64,000 bases of DNA from Capsicum annuum (GCF_002878395.1 NC_061118.1:89292043-89356042), one strand, 5' to 3'. Shown: positions 1 to 10,735, counted from the stretch's first letter. Translations and numbers: made by a program. The notes: generated by a model from the letters alone, not told the origin.

Positions 1-379
1 CACCGTCAAACAGGACAGACCAGCAAAAACACACAACAGTAAGTTCAAAACAAGGCAAAAGAATACAAGTTATGGCAGAATAAAGAATCCCACAAATAAG
101 TCAATCCAGAGTTGGAAGTTCCTCTTTGCTAGAGAAATATTCCGAAGAAGAAGTTTTGCTTCCTCCACCAGCATCTTACGAAGCAGAAGCTTCGAGGAAA
201 ATCAAAGTTCAAAACCAATTGCCACTCAAATTTAACAAGTCTAAAGGTAGAACACTCCTATACCCTGTAGGTATTATAAATCATTACATGGGTATGGTGA
301 ACAAAGAAAGGAAAAGCAAAGTCAGTTACAAATAACTAGATCATAGGATAATTGAAGACCATGTATTTCCCTTATTTAC
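1..379. other. Probable G-alpha intron 2, no recognised gene
   Basis: This stretch lies immediately downstream (minus strand) of the splice donor that ends G-alpha exon 2, so it should be the start of intron 2. The next expected exon, which carries the P-loop of the GTPase, is not present here and must lie to the left of the window. An open frame on the plus strand at 126-335 has a plausible composition but matches nothing I recognise. Confidence 0.5.
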
Positions 380-661
380 CAAGTAGAAGAAGTTTCTGAA
401 TATGCTTGTCTGCCTTTGTTTCTTGCTCAATCCGTCTTTCTATCTCTGCAGTCTGAAGACGCATGATATAGTCAGGACCCTGGCAACTTGCATTTAGCAA
501 GATGAACACACTGACAATCGATTTTTTGCTCCCCTAGCTTATAGACAGCACTGTGGACGATTACCAAAAATTCCAAATCTATTTTGTATATCCCATACCT
601 GAGCATTTTCCTCATCATCAGCTTGACTGTAGTGTTTGTTTCTGCTGCACAACAAGCCCAT
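380..661 (-). CDS. GPA1: Heterotrimeric G-protein alpha subunit, first two coding exons (partial)
   Basis: The product is the GTP-binding alpha subunit of the plant heterotrimeric G protein, a plasma-membrane signalling switch that works with beta-gamma dimers and RGS proteins. Exon 1 (661 down to 599, 21 codons) starts [13 protein letters not shown]: Gly2 fits N-myristoylation and Cys5 fits palmitoylation, as in plant G-alpha proteins. It ends CAG/GT. After a 146-bp intron (598-453, GT...AG), exon 2 (452-380, 24 codons plus one base) encodes [20 protein letters not shown] followed by a run of leucines and Gly. That is the conserved N-terminal helix leading to the P-loop, and it ends at a GTAAAT donor in phase 1. 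Both exons join in frame without a stop. The full protein is normally about 384 residues, so roughly 46 are seen here and the rest lies left of the window. The assignment is from memory of plant G-alpha sequences. The gene looks intact as far as it can be read. Confidence 0.93.
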
Positions 662-756
662 GTTTTCTAAAACCACAGACAGCATAGGCCTGCGTGATAG
701 TCAAGCTAGAGATCTCAAACCTGTTGTTGCAATTCCTTTATGATGTCCATGTATAC
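662..756 (-). promoter_or_regulatory. Probable 5' UTR exon of GPA1 with a short upstream ORF
   Basis: Just upstream of the G-alpha start codon the minus strand has a plausible splice acceptor (TTTGAAATTAG, ending at 757), so 756-662 is probably the transcribed leader directly joined to the first coding exon. It contains an upstream ATG at 750 that opens an 11-codon frame (MDIIKELQQQV) and stops at 715, well before the main start. Such an upstream ORF could lower translation of the main frame. Both the acceptor and the uORF are readings of the bases; use in the cell is inferred. Confidence 0.45.
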
Positions 757-1530
757 CTAATTTCAAAGAAACAAACAATTAACAGAATAAAAATGAGCAA
801 ATAAGGTACTTATACTCGAAAGACTTAACATCAACTGCAGTTCAGTTGAATTCACAGAATAATCAAAGGTAATATGTGTCAGTTAGTTTTAATTATCACA
901 TGACAACCCATCATGAATCAACCAATCACCTAAGCTTCAATGTCAATTAATTTGAGTCAGCCATATTAATCCTCTATTTTCTTATATAGAACTGGTTTGT
1001 GTGCATTTTGACTATCCTCTACACTCTATTCAAACCTATTTCATTTCCAATACTTGTAAATAAATTTCATGATATTATGAATATTAACCACAAAATTATA
1101 CCATACATTACAATAAATCACTTCCAAAATAAGAAAGAAGTGATTCTGAAACACCCCAAAAAAAGAGGATAATAAATAAGTGAAATGGAAACATAAATAA
1201 AACTACCCATTTCCTATTTCCCTCTTGTTTTTTCAGTTAATACAATCAATTCAACATCCTACTCACTAACACTCATGATTCTGAATCATTTAAAAAAGCA
1301 ATGTTTGTGTAAAAGCTTAAATACAGTACCCAACTTTCTATTTCCTCTTCTTTTACATTAATTAATTCAGTCACGTCAACACCCCTAATTACTACCAACA
1401 TTTTAGATACTGAAGCCCTAAAAACATTTGGAAATTAACCCCATAAAAGATTTTTTGTAAAAATAAAAAAGAGCAGCTAATTTACATTTATATATGAATA
1501 GAGATATGTATTAAGTTAAAGATTGTACTG
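757..1530 (-). other. Probable 5' UTR intron of GPA1
   Basis: This AT-rich stretch separates the leader exon at 662-756 from a pyrimidine-rich, leader-like sequence near 1530-1640. I see no coding potential in it. It is read as an intron because plant G-alpha genes often have a 5' UTR intron and because an acceptor sits at its left end. The donor is not certain. Confidence 0.35.
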
Positions 1531-1745
1531 AACGAAGGATCTGGGAGATGAAGCAGTGATCGTATGCGGGTAATTGAGAGAGATAGAGGGAGAAAGTTCA
1601 GAGACGATCTTTTGAGACGAAGACAAAACACAAGAAAATAGGGTACCGAAACATGGTCAAGGTTGAAACTTTTGACTAACCAAAAAAACAAATACCTATT
1701 TTAACTTTTTCTTTTAATCTTTTTCAGTTTTTTTATAAAGATGCC
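1531..1745 (-). promoter_or_regulatory. Candidate GPA1 first leader exon and TATA box
   Basis: On the minus strand, 1640-1531 is rich in CT runs (for example TTTCTCCCTCTATCTCTCTC) of the type common in plant 5' leaders. About 90-100 bp upstream, at 1731-1741, the minus strand reads CTTTATAAAAA, a reasonable TATA box. No transcription start can be fixed from sequence alone. Confidence 0.35.
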
Positions 1746-1855
1746 AACATTAGTGGTTCTTCATCCCTTCTTCACTTTTATAAAAAATTAAAATTTACTC
1801 GAAGTCGAATACAATGGTTTCAATTAGTAGGTGTTTAGCCATATACACTTTTAAC

Positions 1856-2717
1856 TAGGGGTGTGTTTGGTACGATGGAAAATGTTTTCCTGAAAAATAT
1901 GTTGGTTTTCTACTTATTTTCTCATGTTTGGTTGGTGAATAAAAAATATTTTTCAAAAAATATTTTATGGTGTTTTATTGGTGAGTAGAAACTATTTTTT
2001 AGAAAAATATTTTCTAGTATTTGATGGTGAGTGAAAAAATATTCTTTTAGAAAATATTACTAACTGTTAACTAGTATATTACTATCTCTAACAATTCAAC
2101 AATTTGTAAGAATTAATTTAAGCATAACAAATAATATCAATATCGAATACTAAAATATTACAATCACTAAATTTAAGCAACTATTAATTAGCAAATATAG
2201 GAGACACTTTTTAATATTTTGTCAGGACAATCTCAAGATACTACAATCAATAGAAATATAACGGAACGACAAGCTTATTCAATTTCGTGAAAACATGTTA
2301 CATCGATGATAAAATGAAATATGCAATTAGCAAACCTTTATATATATGAAAATAACAATACATTCAACGAACATTGGAAATAGAAAAAAATCGGGCTTCA
2401 CTACTTTTATTTCAAGCATTGAAAAATTGAAGCAAAGCACAGTGAAAAATATTTTTGAGTAATGTAAATATTTGAGAAATGTGAATTTTTTGAGTCATGT
2501 GAATATGAGTGTTGTTGGGGTGGGAAAGAGGGATGGGGGTGGGGTCATAATCACATTTGTCATTTTCTGGAAAATGACTTCCCTTGGCCCATGAGGGAAG
2601 TCATTTTCCCTCGAATTGAGGAAAATGAGTTGTTGTGGAAAATATTTTTCAAACATTTTGTTGCAACCAAACAAGAGAAAATAGGTAAACATTTTCCATC
2701 ATACCAAACACATCCTA
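1856..2717. mobile_element. Non-autonomous DNA transposon (MITE-like), 862 bp
   Basis: The ends form an inverted repeat of roughly 33 bp: TAGGGGTGTGTTTGGTACGA on the left and TAGGATGTGTTTGGTATGAT on the reversed right end, both followed by GGAAAATGTTTNCC. The interior is AT-rich and carries several further copies of a GGAAAATATTTTNC motif in both orientations, so the sub-terminal regions also fold. There is no transposase. No target duplication was found at the two ends (flanks TTTTAAC and GATGTCG), so the superfamily is open; the TIR type recurs widely in Solanaceae introns and intergenic DNA. Confidence 0.75.
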
Positions 2718-2742
2718 GATGTCGAAGCAACAAATTACATGC

Positions 2743-3335
2743 TATAGCCCTAGGGGTGTGCATCGGTCGGTTCAGTTCGATTTTACATATTATCGGTTTG
2801 ATTTATCAGTTTTCGATTTTTAAATATGCTAAACCAATAACCAAATCAATAAGATATTTTTTATCGGTTTTTGGTTTATCGATTTTTAGTTCTTAACGGT
2901 TCGATTTTCGGTTTAACCGATAAGAAAATATTCATAAAATAGAAATAATAGTAACCAACATGAAAAAAAATCGAATCTCAATTGCAAACAAAAATCCTAC
3001 ATAATTTGTTTTAATTTACAAAAATCTTCAAGTTTGAATTAAATGTGTTTAGGAGAAATTAAGAGTTTGTATAATTAAAATAATAGATTTGTTCATTAGT
3101 AGAGATTAAAGAGAAATTAAGAAAAATATATAATAAGTTATATATATATATATATATATATTCTTATTGGGTTATCGGTTTACCCGATAAGAAAAAATCA
3201 AATCGAACCAACCACCCAATAATTTTTTTTTATAAAATCATTAAAAAACCGTTAACCCAATAACAATAAACCAATAACATTTTTATCGGTTCGGTTTATC
3301 AGTCGATTTGGTTTTCGCACACTCCTATATAGCCC
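2743..3335. mobile_element. hAT-type MITE (577 bp) with 8-bp target-site duplication
   Basis: The element itself spans 2751-3327. It is flanked by a perfect 8-bp duplication TATAGCCC (2743-2750 and 3328-3335), the length made by hAT transposases. Its ends are TAGGGGTGTGC and, reversed, TAGGAGTGTGC (10 of 11 match). Inside the ends, blocks built from ATCGGTTCGGTTT-like sequence are repeated in opposite orientation, so the whole unit can fold into a long imperfect hairpin. A (TA)n tract sits in the middle near 3139-3160. There is no transposase, so mobilisation would need a hAT enzyme in trans. Confidence 0.9.
3139..3160. repeat. (TA)n microsatellite inside the hAT MITE
   Basis: An uninterrupted TA dinucleotide tract of about 11 units lies at the centre of the foldback MITE, where it would form the loop or the tip of the hairpin. 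Confidence 0.9.
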
Positions 3336-3479
3336 TGGGTGACTTTAGATTTTTGGCGCCTATAAGAAAAGTCTTTAAAGACTAGCTTTCCTTCCTTTTC
3401 TTTTAGTATAGTACAAATATAATTTTGCCCTCTACACCTTAAATATTTTTAAACTTTTCAGACTCATTTATCTCTCAAA

Positions 3480-4165
3480 GTCTATTTTTATTTTTATTAT
3501 TTTCACTTTTTTTATTTTTTCTTTAATTTTATTTTCATGTTTTAATTCATTTGTCTCAACCTTTATTTTTTTTTTCTCTTTTTCTTTTTTCTCAAACATT
3601 ATCTATTTCTTCATTTTTTTCTTTTTTTTAATTCATTTGTCTTAACCTTTATTTTTGTTTTTATCATTTCTCTTTTTCCCCTCATTTTTCTCAAACTTTA
3701 TTTTTATTTTTCCTCTCATTTTTATTTTTCTCANNNNNNNNNNNNNNNNNNNNNNNNNNNNNNNNNNNNNNNNNNNNNNNNNNNNNNNNNNNNNNNNNNN
3801 NNNNNNNNNNNNNNNNNNNNNNNNNNNNNNNNNTATTTTATTTTCATGTTTTAATTCATTTGTCTCAACCTTTATTTTTTTTTTCTCTTTTTCTTTTTTC
3901 TCAAACATTATCTATTTCTTCATTTTTTTCTTTTTTTTAATTCATTTGTCTTAACCTTTATTTTTGTTTTTATCATTTCTCTTTTTCCCCTCATTTTTCT
4001 CAAACTTTATTTTTATTTTTCCTCTCATTTTTATTTTTCTCAATTTTTTAAATTCTTTTCTTTTTTATTAATCTTTATTTTTTTCTTGCTTTTTTTTCTC
4101 AATTTTTTTTTATGTTTTGTTTGATCATTTTTTTCTTTTTTCTCAACTTCTATTATATTTTGCTA
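3480..4165. repeat. T-rich low-complexity arm left of the satellite
   Basis: This stretch is dominated by T runs with the recurring phrase TTTCTCAA(A/C)CTTTA and related words. The last part, TCTCAACTTCTATTATATTTT near 4140, is matched in reverse complement by sequence in the A-rich block at 10045-10065. It is not coding: the long frames crossing it in both directions are composition artefacts. Confidence 0.7.
3734..3833. other. Assembly gap (100 N)
   Basis: Exactly 100 unknown bases, the conventional placeholder for a gap of unknown size. The 208 bp on its left (3526-3733) are repeated base for base on its right (3835-4042), which suggests that two overlapping contig ends were placed next to each other and not merged. 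Confidence 0.95.
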
Positions 4166-4229
4166 ATAAATAAGAATTTGGATAATCCGTAAAGAGATCT
4201 TTTTTTTATTTTACATCAAAGCAAATATA

Positions 4230-7047
4230 AGGGCATTAATTGTTGTTAGGAAGTTCTTTGAGATAAGTTTTGCCTCCAAGACAAAAATTATAGAATAACT
4301 CATAAATCAAAACACAATGTGGTAGTGTTAAGTCTTGCTTGTGGAGCATAACTTGTTATTTGAAAATCCTTGAGTTAAGTCTTGCTTGTGGAGCATAACT
4401 TGTTGTTTGAAAAGAGATAAAATATCTCATAAATCAAAAAATAATGTGGTAGTGTCAACACTTGTTCATTGTGCGTAACTTGTTCTTTTAGGAGGTTCTT
4501 GAGCTAAGTTTTGTCTCAGAGGCAAGACTAATAGAGCATCACATAAATCAAGACACAATATGATAGTGTCAATTCTTGTCCACAAAGTGTAACTTGCCGG
4601 CTAAGTCTTGCCTCTAAAGCAAGAGTTATAGAATATCTTATAAATCAAGACATGGTGTGGTAGTATCAACTCTAGCACATGGCCCATGGGATGTAACTTG
4701 TTGTTTGAAAGTCCTTGGACTAATTCGAGCCTCTAATGCAAGAGTTATGGAGTATTTCACAAATTAAGACATAATATGGTAGTGTCAACTCTTACCCATG
4801 GGGCATAAATTGTTGTTTAAAATTTTATGATTTATAAAATATCTCATAAATCAAGACACAATGTAGTATTGTCAAATCTTATTCATGGAGTATAACTTGT
4901 TGTTTAAAAGTCCTTGGGCTAAGTTTTGTCTCTAAAGTAAGAGTTATAGAACATCTCAAAATTCAGAACATAATGTAATAGTGTCAACTCTTACTCATGA
5001 GACATAACTTGTTATTTGAAAGTCCTTGGGTTAAGTCTTACCTCTAAGGCAAGAGTTATAGAATATCTCATAAATCAAAACATAATGTGGTAATGTCAAC
5101 TCTTTCCCATGGGGCACAACTTGCTACTTGAAAGTCCTTGATCTAAGTCTTGCCTTTAAGGGGAGAGTTATAAAATATCTCATAAATAAATACACAATGT
5201 GGTGGTGTCAACTCTTGCCCGTGGGGCATAACTTATTATTTAATAGTCCTTAGGTTGAGTCTTACCTATAAGACAAGAGTTATAGAGCATTTCATAAGTA
5301 AAAAAACATAATGTGTTAGTGTTGACTCTTGCCCAATATACGTAACTTGTTTGAAAATTCTGGGGATAAGTCATGCCTCTAAGGCGATAGTTGTAGAATA
5401 TTTCATAAATAAAGAAATAACGTGGTAGTGTCAACTCTTGCTCATGGGACATAATTTATTTTTTGAAAGTCCTTGAGCTAAGTCTTACCTCTAAGACAAG
5501 AGTTGTAGAATATCTCATAAATGAAGACATAACGTGGTAGTGTCAACTATTGCCCGTAGGGCATAATTTATAGTTTGAAAGTCCTTGAGCTAAGTCTTGT
5601 CTCTAAGACAATAGTTGTAAAACATCTCATAAATAAAAACATAACGTGGTAGAGTCAACTCTTGCCCATGGGGTATAATTTATAGTTTGAAAGTCCTTGA
5701 GCTAAGTCTTGCCTCTAAGGCAATAGTTGTAGAACATCTCATAAATAAAAACATAACGTGGTAGAGTCAACTCTTGTCTGTGGGCCATAATTTATAATTT
5801 GAAAGTCCTTGAGCTAAGTCTTGCCTCTAAGACAATAGTTGTAGAACATCTTGTAAATGAAAACATAATGTGGTAGAATCAACTCTTGCCCGTGGGACAT
5901 AATTTATAGTTTGAAAGTCCTTGAGCTAAGTCTTGCCTCTAAGTTAATAGTTGTAGAACATTTCATAAATGAAGACATAACGTAGTAGTGTCAACTATTG
6001 CCCGTGGGGCATAATTTATAGTTTAAATGTCCTTGAGCTAAGTCTTTCCTCTAAGGCAATAGTTGTGGAACATTTGATAAATGAAAATATAACATTGTAG
6101 AGTCAACTCTTGCCCATAAGGCATAATTTGTAGTTTGAAAGTCCTTAAGCTAAGTCTTATCTCTAAGACAATAGTAGCAGAACATCTTATAAATAAGAGC
6201 ATAATGTGGTAGAGTCAACTCTTGCCCGTGGGGCATAATTTGTAGTTTGAAAGTCCTTAAGCTAAGTCTTGCCTATAAGGCAATAGTTATAGAACATCTC
6301 ATAAATAAAAAACATAACGTGGTTGAGTCAACTCTTTCCGTGGGGTAGAATTTGTTGTTTGAAAGTCCTTGGGCTAAGTCTTGCCTCTAAGATAATAGTT
6401 GTAGAACATCTTATAAATGAAAACATAACGTGGTATAGTCAACTCTTGTCCATGGAGAATAATTTATCTTTTGAAAGTCCTTAAGCTAAGTCTTGCCTCG
6501 AAAGAGATAATTATAGAACATTATAAATAAAAATATAACGTGGTTGAGTTAACTCTTGCCCGCGGGGCATAATTTGTAGTTTGAAAGTCCTTGAGCTAAG
6601 TCTTGCATCTAAGGCAATAGTTATAGAACATCTCATAAATGAAAATATAACGTGGTAGAGTTAACTCTTGCCCGTGTGGCATAATTTGTAGTTTGAAAGT
6701 CCTTGAGCTAAGTCTTACCTCTAAGGCAATAGTTGGAGTACATCTCATAAATGAAAACATAATGTGGTAGAGTCAACTCTTACCTGTGGGCCATAACTTG
6801 TAGTTTGAAAGTACTTGAGCTAAGTCTCGCCTCTAAGGAAATAGTTATAGAACATCTCATAAATGAAAATATAACGCAGTTGAGTCAACTCTTGCCCGTG
6901 GGGCATAATTTGTTGTTTGAAAGTCCTTGAGCTAAGTCTTGCCTCTAAGACAATAGTTGTAGAATATATCATAAATGAAAATGTAATGTGGTAGAGTCAA
7001 CTCTTGCATGGGGAATAATTTGTTGTTTGAAAGTCCTTGAGCTAAGT
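4230..7047. repeat. Satellite-like tandem array, about 112-bp unit, about 25 copies
   Basis: A phrase beginning GAGCTAAGTCTTGCCTCTAA returns every roughly 112 bp (for instance at about 5587, 5699 and 5811). Each unit also contains AACATCTCATAAAT, a GTGGTAGNGTCAACTCTTGCC block and GCCCATGGGGC. Units at the left are more diverged and include a partial duplication near 4340-4410. Short dyads are part of the unit: TTGCC-TCTAA-GGCAA is a perfect stem-loop in many copies, and GGCAAGAGTT pairs with AACTCTTGCC about 50 bp further on. The array has no long open frame and is not gene-like. It continues after the solo LTR at 9506. Confidence 0.92.
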
Positions 7048-9510
7048 TGTAATACCCCGTACTTCTACCTAGCTTAGATTTATCCCAAAAATATCAAATA
7101 CATGTTTTAAACATGAATCCACTTTTATACATGTGGTATTTTCAAGATTTTCACTTTATATCACGTGGAAAATTGAATAAGCTTTCCATTGATATAAAAT
7201 TTGCCTAAATCCGATAATAGAGTAAGAAGTTATGGCGATTTGAAATTTCAGTCATAAAACACCGCCATTTCAGCCAGTGGCACGTCGCGCCATAAGCCAA
7301 AATGACATTTGTCAATTTCCAATAAGAATCCGTGATTTCACCACATTGCAGAGGTCTCCCAAATTCCAATTGTCAAATTCTAGTGAAGCTCCGCGATAAT
7401 GCCGCGTCGCGCCAAGGGTCCAGGTCGGGAAATTTTCACAAAAATTAAAAGACACGTCCAGGGTTAAATGGGTCTTTTCCCATGATTTTAGTTCAGCCTT
7501 AAACATGAAATTCAACCCTACATGACCTAAGAATATCATTATTCACTTTATTTTCCCCAAATTGAGTTGCTCTCTCTCAAGAACAAGAACCCTAGCTCTC
7601 AAATTCAAGGGTCAAACCACAAGAACTCTCCATCAATCCTTCCAGATTCATTAACTCAGGTATGCATAGTGTTCATTCATGGACCCCTTTCATCCATAAA
7701 GCCCAAGAATCTCTTTTCAAAGTTCAAGTATATGGATTTTTTTAATGAATTCCATGTTGGGTTTGTTTTTGTTTATGTTGATAATGACCAATTGAATTCT
7801 AATCCATGTTTGGTGATAAACTTTGTGGAATTAGTTATTATATGTGTAGATTCATGTGAACCCATGTTTTAAACCTTTGAATTGTGAAACTAGAATTGAA
7901 TCATGATGTTTACTTGTGGTGCAATGTAGTCTACATATACGATGCTTACTATGTGTTTGATTAAATGCCTATGTGAAGGAAAAGTGTCTTACTAGTATGA
8001 TAATATGAAATCTTCATTCATATACAAGTTCATGCATGTCAAGTGTTTGATGAAATGTCTTAGTCAATGGATTATGGATATGTGTGTAGCCATTGTTGTG
8101 CTTTAGAATTTATGCCATGAATTACTATTATGCTATCGAGTCCTGGGGGTATCTAATACCCGATAATTTAGCTATGTGTCTAGAGCCAGTGTCATGTTTT
8201 CAAGATATCCTCAGTCAAGCCATGTTCAGTAGAATTCAGTCAGTCATGTGACTCAGGAAAACTCAGTAATCTCAGTAATCTCAGAAAGCTCAGTAATTTA
8301 GTAATCTCTGTAGTATTCCAGCCATCAATGGAACTCTATGAACTCAGTCCAGTTCAGTTCAGTTAATCATGTTCAGTGCCTATTTAGATAAGAGTAGGAT
8401 TTAGCACCGAGTGAATACAAGGATGAGGACACACACTGACAGTTGAGGGTGTGATCCTTAGAAGCAATCCTTGCATTCCAGAACTATGTAGCCAACATAC
8501 ATTGAGACATCAACACTGATAGATGAGGGTTGATAAGGTGGATAAACACTGTCAGATGAGGGTCCCACTGTTCTCTTTTAGGGACACTTTTAGATGAGGG
8601 TCACCCACAGCTTATCCTTAACAGTGGCGTGGTTTTGACACCTTTCTAATTGGGGTTACAGATTGTACCCCAATCCAGCTATAATAGCTTATTAGGGGTA
8701 TATCGGTTAGATGACTACTTCCCACAGTTACAGTTTCAAATTCAGTCTTAGTAATAAAACTTAGATAGTTCTTCAAAATTCAGGACTGTCAGATACAGTC
8801 AACTCAGAACAGTGCAAAAATCAGCTAGTTCCATTAAAACCTAGACTGTCAGATATAATCACTCAGTATCAGTTATCCGTATCTCATGTTATCAGTACTC
8901 AAATTCAGTAATCATGTTATTACGAACTCAGTTGTAGTTATTATGTATTCATGCATGTATTCTCACGTTCATGTTATACAGTCAGTTAGTATAGTTCATG
9001 CATGTGAGCCCTTTGCATTTAGCCTACCTCACTTGCATACCGGTATATTCAGACATACTGACGTATTTGCGCTATGGTATCTTATACCATAGGTTCAGAA
9101 GCACGAGTTCCATAACATCATTAACCGCTAGATTTAGCAGTGAGTCCTCATCATTCGAGGATGATATTATGAGTTATTTCATTAATTCAGTTTAGCTTTC
9201 AATAGATGGAGTTAGTTAAGGACATATCCCATCAACTCCTTATTCAGACAGTTAGAGGCTTTTCAGACTATCATGTTTAGACAATTTATTTCAGTTGTTT
9301 TGGGTATTTTGTACCCCACCCAGATGTTATGTTTTTATCATTTATGTTACAGTCTTGAACCTTATGGCCTTTCAGCTTTTAATTCTGCATCTATATAGTA
9401 TATTATGCAGTGTTCAGGTACAGATATCAGTCATGGGTTAGTTTGTGGTCCTTCGGGGTCATGAGCACTGTGTAGCATTTTGGGTACCAGATTTGGGGTG
9501 TTACATAAGT
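7043..9510. mobile_element. Solo LTR (2458 bp) with 5-bp target duplication
   Basis: The LTR spans 7048-9505. It begins TGTAATACCCCGTACTTC and ends GGGGTGTTACA, the TG...CA ends of LTR retrotransposons, and the terminal inverted repeat is TGTAA(T/C)ACCCC. It is flanked by the perfect duplication TAAGT (7043-7047 and 9506-9510). No internal region or second LTR is present, so it is a solo LTR left by recombination between the LTRs of a complete element. It interrupts the 112-bp satellite, so it is younger than the array. A shorter piece of the same LTR type (same first 50 bases, diverged) is at 59153-59448. Frames of 65-100 residues inside it have no recognisable domain. Orientation is not set, because without an internal region either reading is possible; the plus strand reads as the LTR sense by analogy with 59448. 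Confidence 0.92.
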
Positions 9511-9965
9511 CTTGCCTCTAAGGCAATAGTTGTAGAATATCTCATAAATGAAAACATAACGTGGTAGAGCCAACTCTTGCTTGTGGGGAATAATTTGTAG
9601 TTTGAAAGTCCTTGAGCTAAGTCTTACCTCCAAGGCGATAGTTTTGGAACATCTCATAAATGAAAACATAACATGGTAGGGTCAACTCTTGCCTGTGGGG
9701 CATAAATTGTTGTTTGAAAGTCTCTGAGCTAAGTCTTGCCTCTAAGTTAAGAGTTATAAAACATCTCATAAATCAAAATACAATGTGGTAGTGTCAGCTC
9801 TTACCCATGAAACATAACTTATTATTTGAAAGTCATAAGTCTTGCCTCTACAATGTGGTAGTGTCAACTCTTGCCCATGAAACGTAGCTTGTTGTTTGAA
9901 AGTCATAAGTCTTGCCTTTATAATATGATAGTGTCAACTCTTTCTCATGAGATATAACTTGAATG
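9506..9965. repeat. Satellite array, remaining copies right of the solo LTR
   Basis: The same 112-bp unit resumes at the base after the solo LTR, in the same phase and orientation. About three full units are followed by two or three shortened ones (9830-9965) in which the TCTCATAAAT half is missing. The array therefore decays at its right edge. Confidence 0.9.
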
Positions 9966-10249
9966 AAAAAAATCGAAGAAAAGAACAAAAATAATAAAAA
10001 TTACGAAAAAAAGAAGAAAATGAAGAAAAATATTTAAAAAAATCAAAGAAAATGTAGAAGTTGAGAGAGAATAAAAAATAAATAAAGATTGATAAAAATA
10101 AAATAAAAGATTAAATAAAAATAAAGATCAAGAAAATTTTAAAAAGAAAAAAAGAAAAGAAAAAATAAAAATCAAAGAAGAATAAAAAAAATTTATAAAA
10201 ATAGACATTAAGAGGTGCAAAGAAAAAAGTAACGGTTGAGAAAAAAACT
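9966..10249. repeat. A-rich low-complexity arm right of the satellite
   Basis: Runs of A with GAAAAA, AATAAAAA and GAGAGAATAAA words. Read on the minus strand this gives phrases such as CTCTCAACTTCTACATTTTC, which match the T-rich arm at 4140-4165. The two arms thus bracket the satellite as an imperfect inverted repeat. The block resumes at 10736 after a retroposon. Confidence 0.7.
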
Positions 10250-10735
10250 ACAACAATGACAACAACAACATACCCAGTGTATTCCCACCTAGTGGGGTCT
10301 GGGGAGGGTAGAGTGTACGCAGACTATACCACTACCTCAAGAGAAGTAGAGAGGTTGTTTCTGATAGACTTCCGGCTTAGGATCAATAACAGTATAAGAA
10401 ATACAAAAAGTAAGCAGATACAAACTAGTATGGTACACAAAAAAAACTAACAGTATAACAAACAAAAAAGATAAGTGCATAATAAACTAGTACAGGATAC
10501 AAAAAATCCAACACCACTAACCCCAAAAACTACAGCCCCAACACTACGAACCAGAAACTCCAGACCCAAAGGAGCACTCCCCTATTACTACCGCCGCGCT
10601 CCCACCCCCTAACCCTTTACCCTAATCCGCATCCTCCACACCTTCCTATCAAGGGTCATGTCCTCTGTAAGCTTTAATTGCTCCATATTATGCCAATCAC
10701 CTCCCTCCAATATTTCTTCGGTCTACCCCAATAAA
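10250..10735 (-). mobile_element. 5'-truncated LINE with Au-SINE-like 3' tail
   Basis: On the minus strand 10735-10600 reads like the C-terminus of a plant LINE reverse-transcriptase ORF (WGRPKKYWREVIG, then further codons disrupted by stops). A 3' non-coding part follows. The last 130 bp carry the words TCAGAAACAACCTCTCTAC, TGCGTACACTCTACCCTCCC and CAGACCCCACTAGGTGGG and end GGGTATGTTGTTGTTGTC, the (TTG)n end that I know from the Au SINE family of Solanaceae. Either a LINE and the Au SINE share this 3' end, or an Au copy is joined to a LINE fragment. It sits inside the A-rich arm. No clear target duplication was identified. Confidence 0.75.

Noticed and set aside
126..335. 69-codon open frame on the plus strand with a plausible composition
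   Set aside because: It lies in the presumed intron of the G-alpha gene on the opposite strand, has no recognised motif and no supporting splice or promoter signal.
2591..2896. 101-codon open frame
   Set aside because: It runs from one MITE across the spacer into the next, so it is an accident of two transposon ends.
3642..3954. Open frames on both strands through the gap
   Set aside because: They cross 100 unknown bases and consist of low-complexity Phe/Ile or Lys/Glu runs.
7567..7872. 101-codon frame in the solo LTR
   Set aside because: No motif and located in non-coding LTR sequence.
4230..9965. CRISPR-like regular repeat
   Set aside because: Units of about 112 bp are contiguous with no unique spacers and lie in plant nuclear DNA; it is a satellite.
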